This document shows, in pieces, positions 1 through 7,598 of a stretch of 47,437 nucleotides of DNA. Where the stretch lies: NCBI GenBank assembly GCA_903832005.1, contig CAIKZO010000023.1, positions 1 to 47,437 of the forward strand. Direction: 5' to 3'. Source of the DNA: Enhydrobacter aerosaccus. GTDB lineage: Bacteria; Pseudomonadota; Alphaproteobacteria; Reyranellales; Reyranellaceae. Within the stretch, counting starts at the first letter, position 1. Every line of letters begins with the position of its first letter. The notes under the pieces were generated by a model. It was not told the origin of the DNA. It did no database searches and worked only from the letters and a program-made list of their open reading frames with translations. The position numbers were made by a program, and so were the translations under genes.

Positions 1-64
1 GCCGTACCTCGGCTTCCCGCAGCATCCCGATCGCCTGCTCAGGCGTGTAGTCCTTCCGCGCCAT
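1..64 (-). CDS. IS3-family transposase OrfA, N-terminal fragment (runs off the window)
   Basis: Only the first 21 codons are present, starting MARKDYTPEQ and continuing through an IGMLREAEV segment. This matches the opening helix of the OrfA helix-turn-helix of IS3-family elements, which binds the element's terminal repeats; OrfB, fused to it by frameshifting, supplies the DDE integrase. The start is fixed by a strong AAAGGAG ribosome site seven bases upstream. The remainder lies left of base 1. The family call rests on a short stretch, but the MLREAEV signature and the adjoining IS-like end agree. Confidence 0.65.
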   Translation of the reverse strand, partial: MARKDYTPEQAIGMLREAEVR

Positions 65-139
65 TCAAAGCTCCTTTCAAAGCCCAAAATAACCGGAACT
101 CTAACTTTCACATCGGTACCGTTTCAGGGGGGCAGACCA
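1..139 (-). mobile_element. End of an IS3-family insertion sequence (rest lies outside the window)
   Basis: The first 64 bases encode, leftward, the start of an IS3-type OrfA transposase, and the next ~75 bases look like the element's leader and terminal repeat. The inferred outer end, read inward from base 139, starts TGGTCTGCCCCCCTGAAACG: it has the 5'-TG terminus usual for IS3 elements and a run of C. Hydrolase coding sequence resumes in frame at about base 140, which supports the junction. The other end and any target duplication lie to the left, so the exact boundary is inferred and could shift by a few bases. Confidence 0.6.
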
Positions 140-598
140 AGCGCCGCGTGGACGCCGTGGGAAACCTACTGGCGCGAGCCGACACCGGAGCATCGCAACG
201 CCTGCCGCGACTCGCTGACGGCCGACACGATCAAGCAATGGCAATATTTCAACGGCGCGCCGAAGGGTCGCGTGTCGCCGGACGGCTACACGCTCGACAT
301 CGCCTACATGGCGCGGCCGGGCGCCGACGAGATCCAGCTCGACCTGATCCTGGATTACCGCACCAACCCGGCGCGCTATCCGGAGTTCCAGGCGTATTTC
401 CGCAAACATCGCCCGCCGTTCCTCGCGGCGTGGGGCAAGAACGACGCGCATTTTTTGCCCGCTGGCGCGGAAGCCTATCGGCGCGATCTGCCCGAGGCGG
501 AGATCCACTTGCTCGACACTGGTCACTTCGCATTGGAGACGCATGCCGCCGAGATCGGCGCCCTCATGCGGGACTTCTTCGAACGGAAGGGAGTTTGA
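140..598 (+). pseudogene. Alpha/beta hydrolase, C-terminal remnant cut by the IS3 element
   Basis: An open frame runs from the IS junction to TGA at 596-598, about 152 residues starting with SAAWTPWETYWRE. It carries the C-terminal half of an alpha/beta hydrolase: the late acid in a WGKND motif and the catalytic His in an LLDTGHFALETH motif. The N-terminal half with the oxyanion loop and nucleophile elbow is missing, so the product cannot be catalytically complete. An internal ATG at 272 would yield only 108 residues. The stop lies two bases before the next ATG, so the original gene was probably co-transcribed with the downstream oxidoreductase. Confidence 0.75.
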
Positions 599-600
599 TC

Positions 601-1599
601 ATGACGACTATTCCTCACCTGATGCAGGCGCTCGTGCTGGAAGCGAGCGGCGGTCCGCTGCAGCTGATGCAGGTGTCGACGCCGAAGCCCGGGCCTGGCC
701 AGGTGCTCGTGCGCATCGCGGCGAGCGCGGTCAATCCGCTCGACGTGAAGATCCGCGACGGTGCGGCCGCTCATGCGCGCCATCCGGTGCCGGCGATCCT
801 CGGCATCGACCTTGCGGGCGTCGTTGAAGCGCTGGGCGAGGGCGTCGACGGCTTCGCGATCGGCGACGAGGTGTTCGGCATGACCGGCGGCGTCGGCGGC
901 CATCAGGGCTCGCTGGCCGAATATGCCGCCGTCGATGCACGGCTGTTGGCGATCAAGCCGGCCAATCTCTCGATGCGCGAGGCCGCCGCCATTCCTCTCG
1001 CCTTCATCACCGCCTGGGAAGGGTTGGTCGATCGCGCCGGTGTGCGGGCCGGGCAGACCGTCCTGGTGCAAGGCGGCGCGGGCGGTGTCGGGCAGATGGC
1101 GGTGCGGATCGCGGTCTCGCGTGGCGCGACGGTCTTTGCTGTGGCTTCGTCGGGGCGGCGGGCGGACGTCGAGCGGCTGGGTGCGCAGTTCGTCGACCGC
1201 ACCGAACCCGTCGCCGATTACGTGGCGCGGCTCACCGAGGGCAAAGGCTTCGACATCGTGGTCGACACGGTGGGCGGGGCCGTGCTCGACGCGTCGTTCA
1301 CGGCGGTCCGTCGCTTCGGTCACGTGGTGAGTGCGCTGGGCTGGGGCACGCATGCGTTGGCGCCTCTGTCGTTCCGTGCCGCCAGCTACTCCGGCATCTT
1401 CACCTTGCTGCCGCTGCTGACCGGCGAGGGCCGCGAGCATCACGGCGAGATCCTGCGGCAGGCGGCAAAGCTTGCGGAAGCGGGCGACCTCGTGCCGTCG
1501 CTCGATCCGCGCCGCTTCACCCTCGACACGATCGACGGCGCCCACGGCGCGGTCACGGATGGCTCGGCGCGCGGCAAGCTCGTCGTCGAGATCAATTGA
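601..1599 (+). CDS. Zinc-independent MDR oxidoreductase, quinone-oxidoreductase-like
   Basis: 332 residues of the medium-chain dehydrogenase/reductase superfamily, expected to transfer hydride from NADPH to a quinone or activated alkene in the cytoplasm. An N-terminal GroES-like barrel contains an SAVNPLDVKIRDG segment and a GIDLAGVVEALGEGV segment. The Rossmann domain has the nucleotide-binding GGAGGVG loop near residues 156-162. The Cys/His ligands of zinc alcohol dehydrogenases were not seen, which favours the QOR/zeta-crystallin branch. ATG at 601 has GGAAGGGAG upstream. It follows the hydrolase remnant by two bases and is followed by two small genes on the same strand, so these probably formed one operon. 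Substrate unknown. Confidence 0.85.
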   Translation: MTTIPHLMQALVLEASGGPLQLMQVSTPKPGPGQVLVRIAASAVNPLDVKIRDGAAAHARHPVPAILGIDLAGVVEALGEGVDGFAIGDEVFGMTGGVGGHQGSLAEYAAVDARLLAIKPANLSMREAAAIPLAFITAWEGLVDRAGVRAGQTVLVQGGAGGVGQMAVRIAVSRGATVFAVASSGRRADVERLGAQFVDRTEPVADYVARLTEGKGFDIVVDTVGGAVLDASFTAVRRFGHVVSALGWGTHALAPLSFRAASYSGIFTLLPLLTGEGREHHGEILRQAAKLAEAGDLVPSLDPRRFTLDTIDGAHGAVTDGSARGKLVVEIN

Positions 1600-1624
1600 T
1601 ATTTTTCACAAAGGGAGACGAGAC

Positions 1625-1987
1625 ATGTCGATGATGGATTGGAACGGCTATCGCAAGCAGCTCATCGCCGGTGTCGGTGCGTTGGCCAAGCTCAGCCCGG
1701 ATACGGTGAAGGGCTACGGCACCCTGGGAAGCGCCGGCCAGCACACCGGTCATCTCGATGCCAAGACGCGCGAGCTGATCGCCGTCGCGGTCTCGATCAC
1801 GCTCCGCTGCGACGGCTGCATCACCGTCCATACGGACGCGGCGCGCAAGCTCGGCGCGACGCAGGAGGAGATCGCGGAGGCACTCGGCGTTGCCGTCAGC
1901 GTCAACGCTGGGGCGGCCCTGGTCTATTCGACGCGTGTCATGGATGCCTATGCAGCCGCTGCTGCCGGCGATTCGAAGGAGGCATGA
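1625..1987 (+). CDS. Carboxymuconolactone decarboxylase family protein (AhpD-like)
   Basis: 120 residues with the single-domain CMD/AhpD fold signature: a helix containing LDAKTRELIAVAVS followed by the redox motif CDGC at about residues 62-65 and His69. In AhpD relatives this CxxC-x3-H acts as a thiol peroxidase or disulfide reductase centre; true gamma-carboxymuconolactone decarboxylases lack the cysteine pair, so a redox or alkylhydroperoxide-related role is more likely. ATG at 1625 is preceded by AAGGGAGACG. It lies 25 bases after the oxidoreductase and is followed at once by a SnoaL-like gene. Specific partner unknown. Confidence 0.85.
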   Translation: MSMMDWNGYRKQLIAGVGALAKLSPDTVKGYGTLGSAGQHTGHLDAKTRELIAVAVSITLRCDGCITVHTDAARKLGATQEEIAEALGVAVSVNAGAALVYSTRVMDAYAAAAAGDSKEA

Positions 1988-1988
1988 A

Positions 1989-2399
1989 GTGAGTTCACCC
2001 CAGGAAAACAAATCTCTCGTCGCGGCCAGCTTCGATCGCTGGCGTGCCGGTACGGGCAGCCCCTTCGAACTGCTGGTGCCCGAAGCCGACTGGACGATCG
2101 TCGGGTCCTCGCCGCTGTCGAAGAAGTATGCCAACCGGCAAGCCTTCCTGGAGGCGGTGATCCAGCCCTTCAACGCGCGCATGAAGACGCCCTTGGTGCC
2201 GACCGTGCGCGGGATCTACGGCGACGGCGACACGGTGGTCATCCTGTTCGATGCTGCCGCGACCACGAAGGACGACCAGCCGTATCGCAATACCTACACA
2301 TGGTACTTCCGCATGAAGGACGCGAAGGTGGTCAGCGTCATCGCCTTCTTCGACACGCGCGAATTCGACGACTTCTGGAACCGCGTGTCGCCGACGTAG
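1989..2399 (+). CDS. SnoaL-like / NTF2-fold protein
   Basis: 136 residues from a GTG start at 1989, two bases after the previous stop and seven bases after GGAGG; longer upstream readings lack a ribosome site. The sequence has the small NTF2-like pattern: an N-terminal helix (SLVAASFDRWRAG), an FELLVPEADWTIVG strand region, and a C-terminal sheet with YRNTYTWYFRMKDAKVVSVIAFFDT. Such proteins act as small isomerases or hydrolases, or as ketosteroid-isomerase-like domains. No specific catalytic residues can be assigned here. The position as last gene of the oxidoreductase group suggests a shared substrate. Confidence 0.75.
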   Translation: MSSPQENKSLVAASFDRWRAGTGSPFELLVPEADWTIVGSSPLSKKYANRQAFLEAVIQPFNARMKTPLVPTVRGIYGDGDTVVILFDAAATTKDDQPYRNTYTWYFRMKDAKVVSVIAFFDTREFDDFWNRVSPT

Positions 2400-2414
2400 C
2401 GTGGGGGGTCGGGA

Positions 2415-2924
2415 TCAGGAATGCCCGGTCCGGCAGCCCTTGTTGTCCCGCACCAGCAATACATCCACGCGCCGGTTGAGTGCCGCTCGCCCCAAGGGGG
2501 TAGTGCTGCCTTCGCTGCAGACCGCGATCCGGGCGCGGGGATAGCCGTGATCGACGAGGTACTGGGCCACCGTGTCGGCCCGGTCCTGTGACAGGCGGAC
2601 GCTGAAGGCTCCCGATTCGGCGGGGTCCATGTGCCCGGTCACGACGAGGAAGAATTCCGACGCCGGCGTCGAGGCGCGCGCCAGGAAGCCGTTCGGCGCG
2701 GTCGACAGGACGAACTGGCTCAGCGCCCGGTCCGTCATGGCGCCGCTGCCGGAGGGAGGGATCCGCGCGCTGCCGTAGTCGAAGTAGATCGTCTCCGGGC
2801 CGCGCGGCTCGTAGACGACGGAAGGAGGAGGCGTCGGCATCGGAGGCGGCGGCGGCTTTTGCGCCAGGGCTAAGGGCGCGGCGAGCGAGAATGCTGCTGC
2901 GGCCAATGCCGCGTACAATTTCAT
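2415..2924 (-). CDS. OmpA-family C-terminal domain protein, secreted
   Basis: 169 residues. A signal peptide (about 1-21, ending ALAQ) is followed by a proline-rich linker (KPPPPPMPTPPP) and one OmpA-like peptidoglycan-binding domain. Recognisable pieces are IYFDYGSARI, TGHMDP, LSQDRADTVAQYLVDHGYPRARI and the terminal NRRVDVLLV. OmpA domains bind meso-diaminopimelate of peptidoglycan; here the usual TGHTD reads TGHMD, so one canonical position differs. There is no beta-barrel, so this is a soluble periplasmic or anchored protein. It is transcribed away from the TetR gene at 3002 and ends 15 bases from the SnoaL-like gene, convergently. Confidence 0.8.
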   Translation of the reverse strand: MKLYAALAAAAFSLAAPLALAQKPPPPPMPTPPPSVVYEPRGPETIYFDYGSARIPPSGSGAMTDRALSQFVLSTAPNGFLARASTPASEFFLVVTGHMDPAESGAFSVRLSQDRADTVAQYLVDHGYPRARIAVCSEGSTTPLGRAALNRRVDVLLVRDNKGCRTGHS

Positions 2925-2942
2925 GATCGTAGTGTGCCGAAT

Positions 2943-2972
2943 TTGACATCAACTGGATAGGCTTGCCTTAAT
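2943..2972 (+). promoter_or_regulatory. Possible sigma-70 promoter for the TetR gene
   Basis: A perfect TTGACA at 2943-2948 is followed after 18 bases by CTTAAT at 2967-2972, a weaker -10 that matches the consensus at four of six positions. It lies within the 77-bp gap between the divergent OmpA-like and TetR genes, 30 bases before the TetR start codon. A second TTGACG at 2974-2979 has no room for a -10. The call is from sequence match only. Confidence 0.4.
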
Positions 2973-3001
2973 CTTGACGCTGCATGATTCGAGGGTGAGG
3001 G

Positions 3002-3640
3002 ATGCCTGAGACCCAGAACGAGACCCCGAAAAAGGCGCCTTACCATCATGGCGACCTGCGCGAGAGCCTGATCCTGGCCGGCCGGCGCCTGCTCGAGGAG
3101 CGGGGCCTGAGCGGCTTCACCCTGCGGGAATGCGCCCGTCGGGCGGAGGTGTCCCATGCCGCGCCCGCGCATCATTTCGCATCGATCGACGTCCTGCTGG
3201 CCGAGATCGCCACGCGCGGCTTCGGCGAGCTGACGGCGGCCATGGCGTCCGAGGGCAAGCGCGCGGCCGCCGATCCGGCAGCCCGGCTGATCGGGCAGGG
3301 CGTGGGCTACATGGCCTTCGCCGCCGGTAACCCGATGCTCTTCCGCCTGATGTTCAATCGCGAGACCGACCGCTTCGAGACCCCGGCGCTGGCCGCAGCC
3401 GCCAAGGCGGCGCGGGAGCTGCACTTCGCTGCCATCGAGGCCGCGATCCCGCACGCCCCTCGCGAGATCAAGGTCCGGACGTCCGACTTCGCCTGGGCGA
3501 CCGTGCACGGCTTCATCACCCTGCTGCTCGAACGCCAGATCGGCGAAGGGGAGTCGTCACGCACCCTCAACGCGCGCGGTCTGGCGATCCTGGCCGACAT
3601 GGCCGAGACGGTGATGCGTGCCGGCGGCGTGCCCGATTAG
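3002..3640 (+). CDS. TetR/AcrR-family transcriptional regulator (WHG-type C-terminal domain)
   Basis: 212 residues. The N-terminal TetR DNA-binding domain spans roughly residues 14-65 (YHHGDLRESLILAGRRLLEERG then FTLRECARRAEVSHAAPAHHF), the three-helix pattern with the recognition helix near SHAAPAHHF. The C-terminal ligand domain, with YMAFAAGNPMLFRLMF and an FAWATVHGFITLLLE segment, resembles the WHG/TetR_C_13 group. ATG at 3002 is preceded by GAGGGTGAGGG. It is divergent from the OmpA-like gene, so that gene and itself are the natural first targets, but no operator repeat was identified. Its stop overlaps that of the convergent patatin gene by four bases. Confidence 0.85.
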   Translation: MPETQNETPKKAPYHHGDLRESLILAGRRLLEERGLSGFTLRECARRAEVSHAAPAHHFASIDVLLAEIATRGFGELTAAMASEGKRAAADPAARLIGQGVGYMAFAAGNPMLFRLMFNRETDRFETPALAAAAKAARELHFAAIEAAIPHAPREIKVRTSDFAWATVHGFITLLLERQIGEGESSRTLNARGLAILADMAETVMRAGGVPD

Positions 3641-4797
3641 TTGGTGTCGTCGAACAGGGCCGCGACGTGCTCGGCGCGGACCTGCTTCTCCGCCGCTTCC
3701 CGGCCGAGCGCTAAAAGTTCCTCGGCGGCCTTGGGGCGATCGAACGCGTAGAGCCTGCCGAGCTGTTTGGCTGTGCGCTCGATCGACAGCGTCTTCGACA
3801 GCCAGTCGACGTCGAGCATCACGTCGTAGCGCAGGTAGCTGAACATCGGCCCGCCCATGACCTCGTCGTCGGCGCAATCGCCGATCTCGCTGTCGATCGG
3901 CCAGGGCGCGGGGCTGGTGCCCAGCCACTGCAGCAGGGTTTGCGCCAGCCAGCTGTTGTCGACGATGACCGAGCGCAGCGCGAGCACGGCCAGCGCCGCC
4001 GACGGTTGCCAGGAGCCGGGCATCTGGGAAGGCGTGATCGGCTGCGTCCCGGTGCCGAGCGACAGGATCGACAGATTGCGTGCGCCGGTCGGCCAGCGGA
4101 AGCCGTAGCCTTTGAGGGTCGCCAGCATCAGCAGCATCAACGCCGGATTGTTGTGCGGGCTAACGCCACCGTCGACGAACAGGCCTTCGACGTCCTTGGC
4201 GATCGCGATCTTCTCGGGCGCGAAGAAGGTGGGCGCGGCGGTGCTGGCGCGGATCAGTTTGACCAGGGACAGGTCCTTGTTGGGCGTATAGCCGCGATCC
4301 TCGCCCTCGACGCCGAAGTACGGTCCCTTCGGATTGTTGTGGAAGGCCCAGACGCTGCCGGTGTCGAGGCGCTTGGCGATGATCGCGAGGCCCGTGAGAA
4401 GCGCCTCGGAGCCGAGGGTTGCGTCCTGGATTTCGCGCCGGATCACCTTTTCCAATGCTTTGTCGTCGAACTTGGGAACGAAGACGCCGCCGTGCCAACG
4501 GCTGCCCTTGAATCCCTCGGACGACAGGTCCTTGTAGATTTCGATCAACGTCGTGGCGTCGCGGCCAAGCGCCAGGCCCGTCGCGATGATCGAGCCCGTC
4601 GAGGTGCCGCCGATCAGGTCGAAGGCGTCGCACAGCCTCGTCTTGTCGCCGTATTGCTTGCGCAGCAATTGCTCGATCCGTTCGAGGTAGGCGAGCGAGA
4701 TGATGCCGCGCACGCCGCCGCCGTCGAGCGCGAGGACGCGCTTGGGGCCTGGGCCAAAGAGATGCTTGTCGCGCCCGCAGAGTGTGTCTTGGGTCAT
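3637..4797 (-). CDS. Patatin-like phospholipase / acyl hydrolase
   Basis: 386 residues with the Ser-Asp dyad of the patatin family. The oxyanion glycine loop DGGGVRGI lies at about residues 25-32, the nucleophile elbow GGTSTGS has Ser66, and the catalytic Asp209 is in VDGGV. These enzymes cleave fatty acyl chains from phospholipids or lipids. The length fits bacterial single-domain patatins with a short helical C-terminus; no signal peptide or membrane segment is evident, so a cytoplasmic or membrane-surface role is likely. The ATG at 4797 overlaps the TGA of the upstream GNAT gene (ATGA), indicating translational coupling. Its TAA overlaps the convergent TetR stop. Confidence 0.88.
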   Translation of the reverse strand: MTQDTLCGRDKHLFGPGPKRVLALDGGGVRGIISLAYLERIEQLLRKQYGDKTRLCDAFDLIGGTSTGSIIATGLALGRDATTLIEIYKDLSSEGFKGSRWHGGVFVPKFDDKALEKVIRREIQDATLGSEALLTGLAIIAKRLDTGSVWAFHNNPKGPYFGVEGEDRGYTPNKDLSLVKLIRASTAAPTFFAPEKIAIAKDVEGLFVDGGVSPHNNPALMLLMLATLKGYGFRWPTGARNLSILSLGTGTQPITPSQMPGSWQPSAALAVLALRSVIVDNSWLAQTLLQWLGTSPAPWPIDSEIGDCADDEVMGGPMFSYLRYDVMLDVDWLSKTLSIERTAKQLGRLYAFDRPKAAEELLALGREAAEKQVRAEHVAALFDDTN

Positions 4798-5351
4798 GAT
4801 GTCAGCGGTATCCGGAAGCGCAGTTGATCCTTGCCGTGACGTTCGGCGCGAAACGCCTCGACCAACGCGCCGCCGTTGGCCGTGATGACCTTCTGCGAGG
4901 CCAGGTTGTCCTTGTCGGTCGTCAGTTCGACATAGGGCAGGCCTTCGCGGCGGCAGGCCGGAAGCTGAAGGGCCAGCGCGCGCGTGGCGTAGCCGCGCTG
5001 CTGCTTCCACGGCACGACGCCGTAGCCGACATGGCCCAGGCAATAGGGCGGCAGCGTGGACGTGCCGGCCTGCCAGCGGAAATTGACGAAGCCGCAGTAG
5101 TCGCCACCATCCCAGATCCAGCGGCGATAGCCCGGCAGACGGGGGACCGTGGAGCCATCCGGCAGGCGAATCGGCAAGCCCCTGGCGAGGGGATCGTCGA
5201 GGCTGGCGACAAAGGCCTCGGGATCGGTGGCGATGCGCTCGAGTTCTTCGCGCGCCGACGCCTCCCGGCGCGAGTTGTCGGACCAGAAACCGCGCCGCAG
5301 CGCGTCGGCATAGCCATCGAGGCCCTCAAGGGATGGGACGAGCAGTTCCAT
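4794..5351 (-). CDS. GNAT-family N-acetyltransferase
   Basis: 185 residues. The acetyl-CoA-binding segment is GYGVVPWKQQRGYATRALALQL, where QQRGYAT is the Q/R-x-x-G-x-A loop, followed by YVELTTDKDNLASQKVITANGG, the usual beta5/alpha4 region of the RimJ/RimL-like GNAT branch. The N-terminal half (ELERIATDPEAFVASLDDP) is family-specific. The acceptor cannot be told from sequence; small molecules or protein N-termini are both possible. The start at 5351 lies 24 bases from the divergent HAD gene, and the stop overlaps the patatin start, so both are on one mRNA. Confidence 0.85.
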   Translation of the reverse strand: MELLVPSLEGLDGYADALRRGFWSDNSRREASAREELERIATDPEAFVASLDDPLARGLPIRLPDGSTVPRLPGYRRWIWDGGDYCGFVNFRWQAGTSTLPPYCLGHVGYGVVPWKQQRGYATRALALQLPACRREGLPYVELTTDKDNLASQKVITANGGALVEAFRAERHGKDQLRFRIPLTS

Positions 5352-5375
5352 GGTTTTCCTGTAGCATAGACGGGC

Positions 5376-5993
5376 ATGAGCTCCAGCCCTGTCCTCGTTC
5401 TCGACATCGACGGCGTCGTCTCGCTCGCCCAGCCGGGCTCGGCGGCGCCGTGGTACGCCACCCTGAAGGCCGATCTCGGTCTCGACTACGAGGAGATCCA
5501 GCGCGAGTTCTTCAGGGGCGAGTTTGGCGAGGTGCTGCGCGGGCGGCTCGACCTTTACGTCGCCCTCTACAATTACTTCGAGCCCAAGGGGCTTGCCGAC
5601 AGGATCGAGACTTTCGTGAGCTACTGGTTCGAGAAGGACGCCGTGATCGATCACGCCCTGCTCGCCGAGGCGGATGCCTGGCGCCGGCGCACCGGCGGCA
5701 AGGTCTTTGCCGCCGCCAACCAGGAACATCATCGCGTCGTTTACCTGCGCGACCAGGCGGGGCTCGGCAAACATTTCGACGAGATCGTCTATTCGGCGGC
5801 GCTCGGGGTCTGCAAGCCGGAACGCGTTTTCTACACCAATGCGCAGGCCCGGATGGGCGTGACCGTGGCGCAATCCATTCTGTTCGTCGACGACAAGGCC
5901 GAAAATGTCGACGGCGCCCGGATGTGCGGCTGGCGCGCGATGCTCTATCGTGGGCGCGAGAGTTTGGCGCGCGCTTTGGCGGAGTGGGAGTAG
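5376..5993 (+). CDS. HAD-superfamily hydrolase
   Basis: 205 residues. Motif I is LVLDIDGVVS with nucleophile Asp10 and general acid Asp12; motif III lysine is in GVCKPERVFY; motif IV is ILFVDDKAENVDGA near residues 168-180. The helical cap lies between motif I and the middle of the protein, as in HAD subfamily IA phosphatases. The substrate is a phosphorylated small molecule that cannot be named. Translation starts 24 bases from the divergent GNAT start, and the cupin gene follows three bases after the stop, so HAD, cupin and dehydrogenase form an operon of three. Confidence 0.85.
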   Translation: MSSSPVLVLDIDGVVSLAQPGSAAPWYATLKADLGLDYEEIQREFFRGEFGEVLRGRLDLYVALYNYFEPKGLADRIETFVSYWFEKDAVIDHALLAEADAWRRRTGGKVFAAANQEHHRVVYLRDQAGLGKHFDEIVYSAALGVCKPERVFYTNAQARMGVTVAQSILFVDDKAENVDGARMCGWRAMLYRGRESLARALAEWE

Positions 5994-5996
5994 ATC

Positions 5997-6326
5997 ATGT
6001 TGATGTTCGATATACCGTTCGGGACCACCGACTGGTCCGGCGTTGAGCGCACCGAGCATGCCGGCGAGACCGGCAAGGCCTATTGGCGTACGCGCAACTT
6101 CAACAACATCCGTGTCCGCATGGTCGAATACACGCCGGGCTATCTTGCCGACCACTGGTGCCAGAAGGGCCATGTGCTGCTGGTGCTGGAAGGCGAGCTG
6201 CAGACCGAGCTGGCCGATGGCCGCACCGTCGTGCTGAAGCCCGGCCAGAGCTACCAGGTGGCCGACGGCGATCTCGCGCACCGTTCCAAGACCAAGGACG
6301 GCGCCAAACTCTTCATCGTGGATTGA
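5997..6326 (+). CDS. Small single-domain cupin protein (DHCW-motif type)
   Basis: 109 residues forming one cupin barrel. The sequence includes GKAYWRTRNFNNIRVRMVEYTPGY, an ADHWCQKGHVLLVLEGEL segment (cupin motif 1 with the DHWC residues) and LKPGQSYQVADGDLAHRS (motif 2). It corresponds to the family named in databases for a DHCW motif, which has no established function. His and Cys in DHWC plus the later His could form a metal site. GGGAG lies upstream of ATG 5997, three bases after the HAD stop; the dehydrogenase follows three bases after the cupin stop. Confidence 0.8.
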   Translation: MLMFDIPFGTTDWSGVERTEHAGETGKAYWRTRNFNNIRVRMVEYTPGYLADHWCQKGHVLLVLEGELQTELADGRTVVLKPGQSYQVADGDLAHRSKTKDGAKLFIVD

Positions 6327-6329
6327 GCC

Positions 6330-7217
6330 ATGAGCGACATGATCGGATTCATCGGCGTCGGCACCATGGGCGAGCCGATGTGCCGCAATCTCGCGAAGAA
6401 GAGCGGCAAGACGGTTCTGGCAGCCGATCGCGACAGCGTGCCGTTGCAACGCCTCGCGGCGGATGGCGTGAAGACCGCCTCCATCGACGAGATCACGGCG
6501 AGTTGCACGACGATCTTCCTGTCTCTGCCGGGCGGCAAGGAAGTCGAGCAGGTGTGCCTCGGCGACAACGGGTTGGTGTCGAAGGCCAAGCTCGGCTGGA
6601 CGGTGATCGACTGCAGCACCGCGCCGGTGTCGCTGGCGCGCCGGCTCTATGCCGAGTTCGAGGGCCGCGCGGCGGCCTTTGCCGATGCGCCGGTCGCACG
6701 CACACGGCAGGCCGCGATCGACGGCACGCTCTCGATCATGGTCGGCGCGACCGAGCCCACCTTCCAGCGCATCGAGCCGCTGCTGCGCACGATGGCCAGC
6801 GAAGTGACGCTCTGCGGCGAGGCGGGGGCGGGCCAGGCGGTCAAGATCCTGAACAACATGATCCTGTTCCAGACCGGCGTGGCGCTGGCCGAGGGCCTCA
6901 GCATCGCCCGCGCGCACGGCGTCGATGGCAAGGTGCTTTACGAGACGCTGACCAAGGGCTCGGCCGATTCGTTCGCGCTACGCAACCACGGCATGAAGGC
7001 GATGCTGCCGGGCGCGTTTCCCGAGCGCGCTTTCTCGACCGAGTACGCGCTGAAGGATCTCGGCTACGCGATCCAGATGGCAGAAGAAGCCGGCGTGCCG
7101 GCGCTGGGGGCCGACGTCGCCCGCGAGTTGATGGAGCGCGCCGTCGAGCTGGGCCACGGCAAGGAATACTGGCCGACGCTGCTGCACGCGATCCAGGACG
7201 GGACGAAGAAGAGCTAG
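6330..7217 (+). CDS. NAD(P)-dependent beta-hydroxyacid dehydrogenase (3-hydroxyisobutyrate dehydrogenase family)
   Basis: 295 residues. The N-terminal Rossmann loop is MIGFIGVGTMGEPMCRNL (GxGxMG). The substrate-binding segment DAPVARTRQAAIDGTL occupies the place of the usual DAPVSGG, and the catalytic lysine is in GAGQAVKILNNM at about residue 172. The C-terminal helical domain follows. Enzymes of this family oxidise beta-hydroxy acids or reduce semialdehydes such as tartronate semialdehyde. The altered DAPVART motif suggests a substrate other than the classic two. Last gene of the HAD-cupin-dehydrogenase operon; its TAG abuts the stop of the convergent lipoprotein gene. Confidence 0.88.
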   Translation: MSDMIGFIGVGTMGEPMCRNLAKKSGKTVLAADRDSVPLQRLAADGVKTASIDEITASCTTIFLSLPGGKEVEQVCLGDNGLVSKAKLGWTVIDCSTAPVSLARRLYAEFEGRAAAFADAPVARTRQAAIDGTLSIMVGATEPTFQRIEPLLRTMASEVTLCGEAGAGQAVKILNNMILFQTGVALAEGLSIARAHGVDGKVLYETLTKGSADSFALRNHGMKAMLPGAFPERAFSTEYALKDLGYAIQMAEEAGVPALGADVARELMERAVELGHGKEYWPTLLHAIQDGTKKS

Positions 7218-7550
7218 CTACTTCTCAGTAGTGGGTGCTGTAGGGGGCGTCGCCTGCGGCGGCGTCACCGTCACCAGCTGATAGCCCTTGTTGCGCATGC
7301 AGAAGTCGGTGAGCTGACTCTCAGTGATTTGCCGATTGTCGTTGAACAGCGCCCAGCGACGGAAGCCGTAATACGGCGAGTAGGTGCCGAAGGGATCGAC
7401 CCGGAAGGCCTCGTCGCGCGCGGCCTTGCGGCAGTAGGTGAGGTCGCCCGCGGTCAGCTTCTCGTCGGCGCCTTCCTTCTCCCAGCGTGTCTCGGGCAGC
7501 CCACAGGCCGCGACGGCGAACAGCACCAAGACGGGCAGGATTCTGCGCAT
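7218..7550 (-). CDS. Small predicted lipoprotein, function unknown
   Basis: 110 residues. The N-terminus MRRILPVLVLFAVAACG is a type II signal sequence with lipobox AVAAC, so Cys16 should be lipidated. The mature part contains ADEKLTAGDLTYCRKAARDEAF and FCMRNKGYQLV, with two further cysteines that could pair, and ends in a Pro/Thr-rich tail. The FCMRNKGY(Q)LV pattern recurs in many small proteobacterial lipoproteins without known role. It is divergent from the M81 gene, 48 bases away, and its stop abuts that of the dehydrogenase. No function is claimed. Confidence 0.75.
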   Translation of the reverse strand: MRRILPVLVLFAVAACGLPETRWEKEGADEKLTAGDLTYCRKAARDEAFRVDPFGTYSPYYGFRRWALFNDNRQITESQLTDFCMRNKGYQLVTVTPPQATPPTAPTTEK

Positions 7551-7598
7551 GGGAATGATATGGTCCGGCCCGTGACCTTTGTGAAGCGGGGATGATCG

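Noticed and set aside
4794..6917. 707-codon minus-strand frame across HAD, cupin and dehydrogenase genes
   Set aside because: Only its last 185 codons are real (GNAT). The rest is antisense to three well-supported genes.
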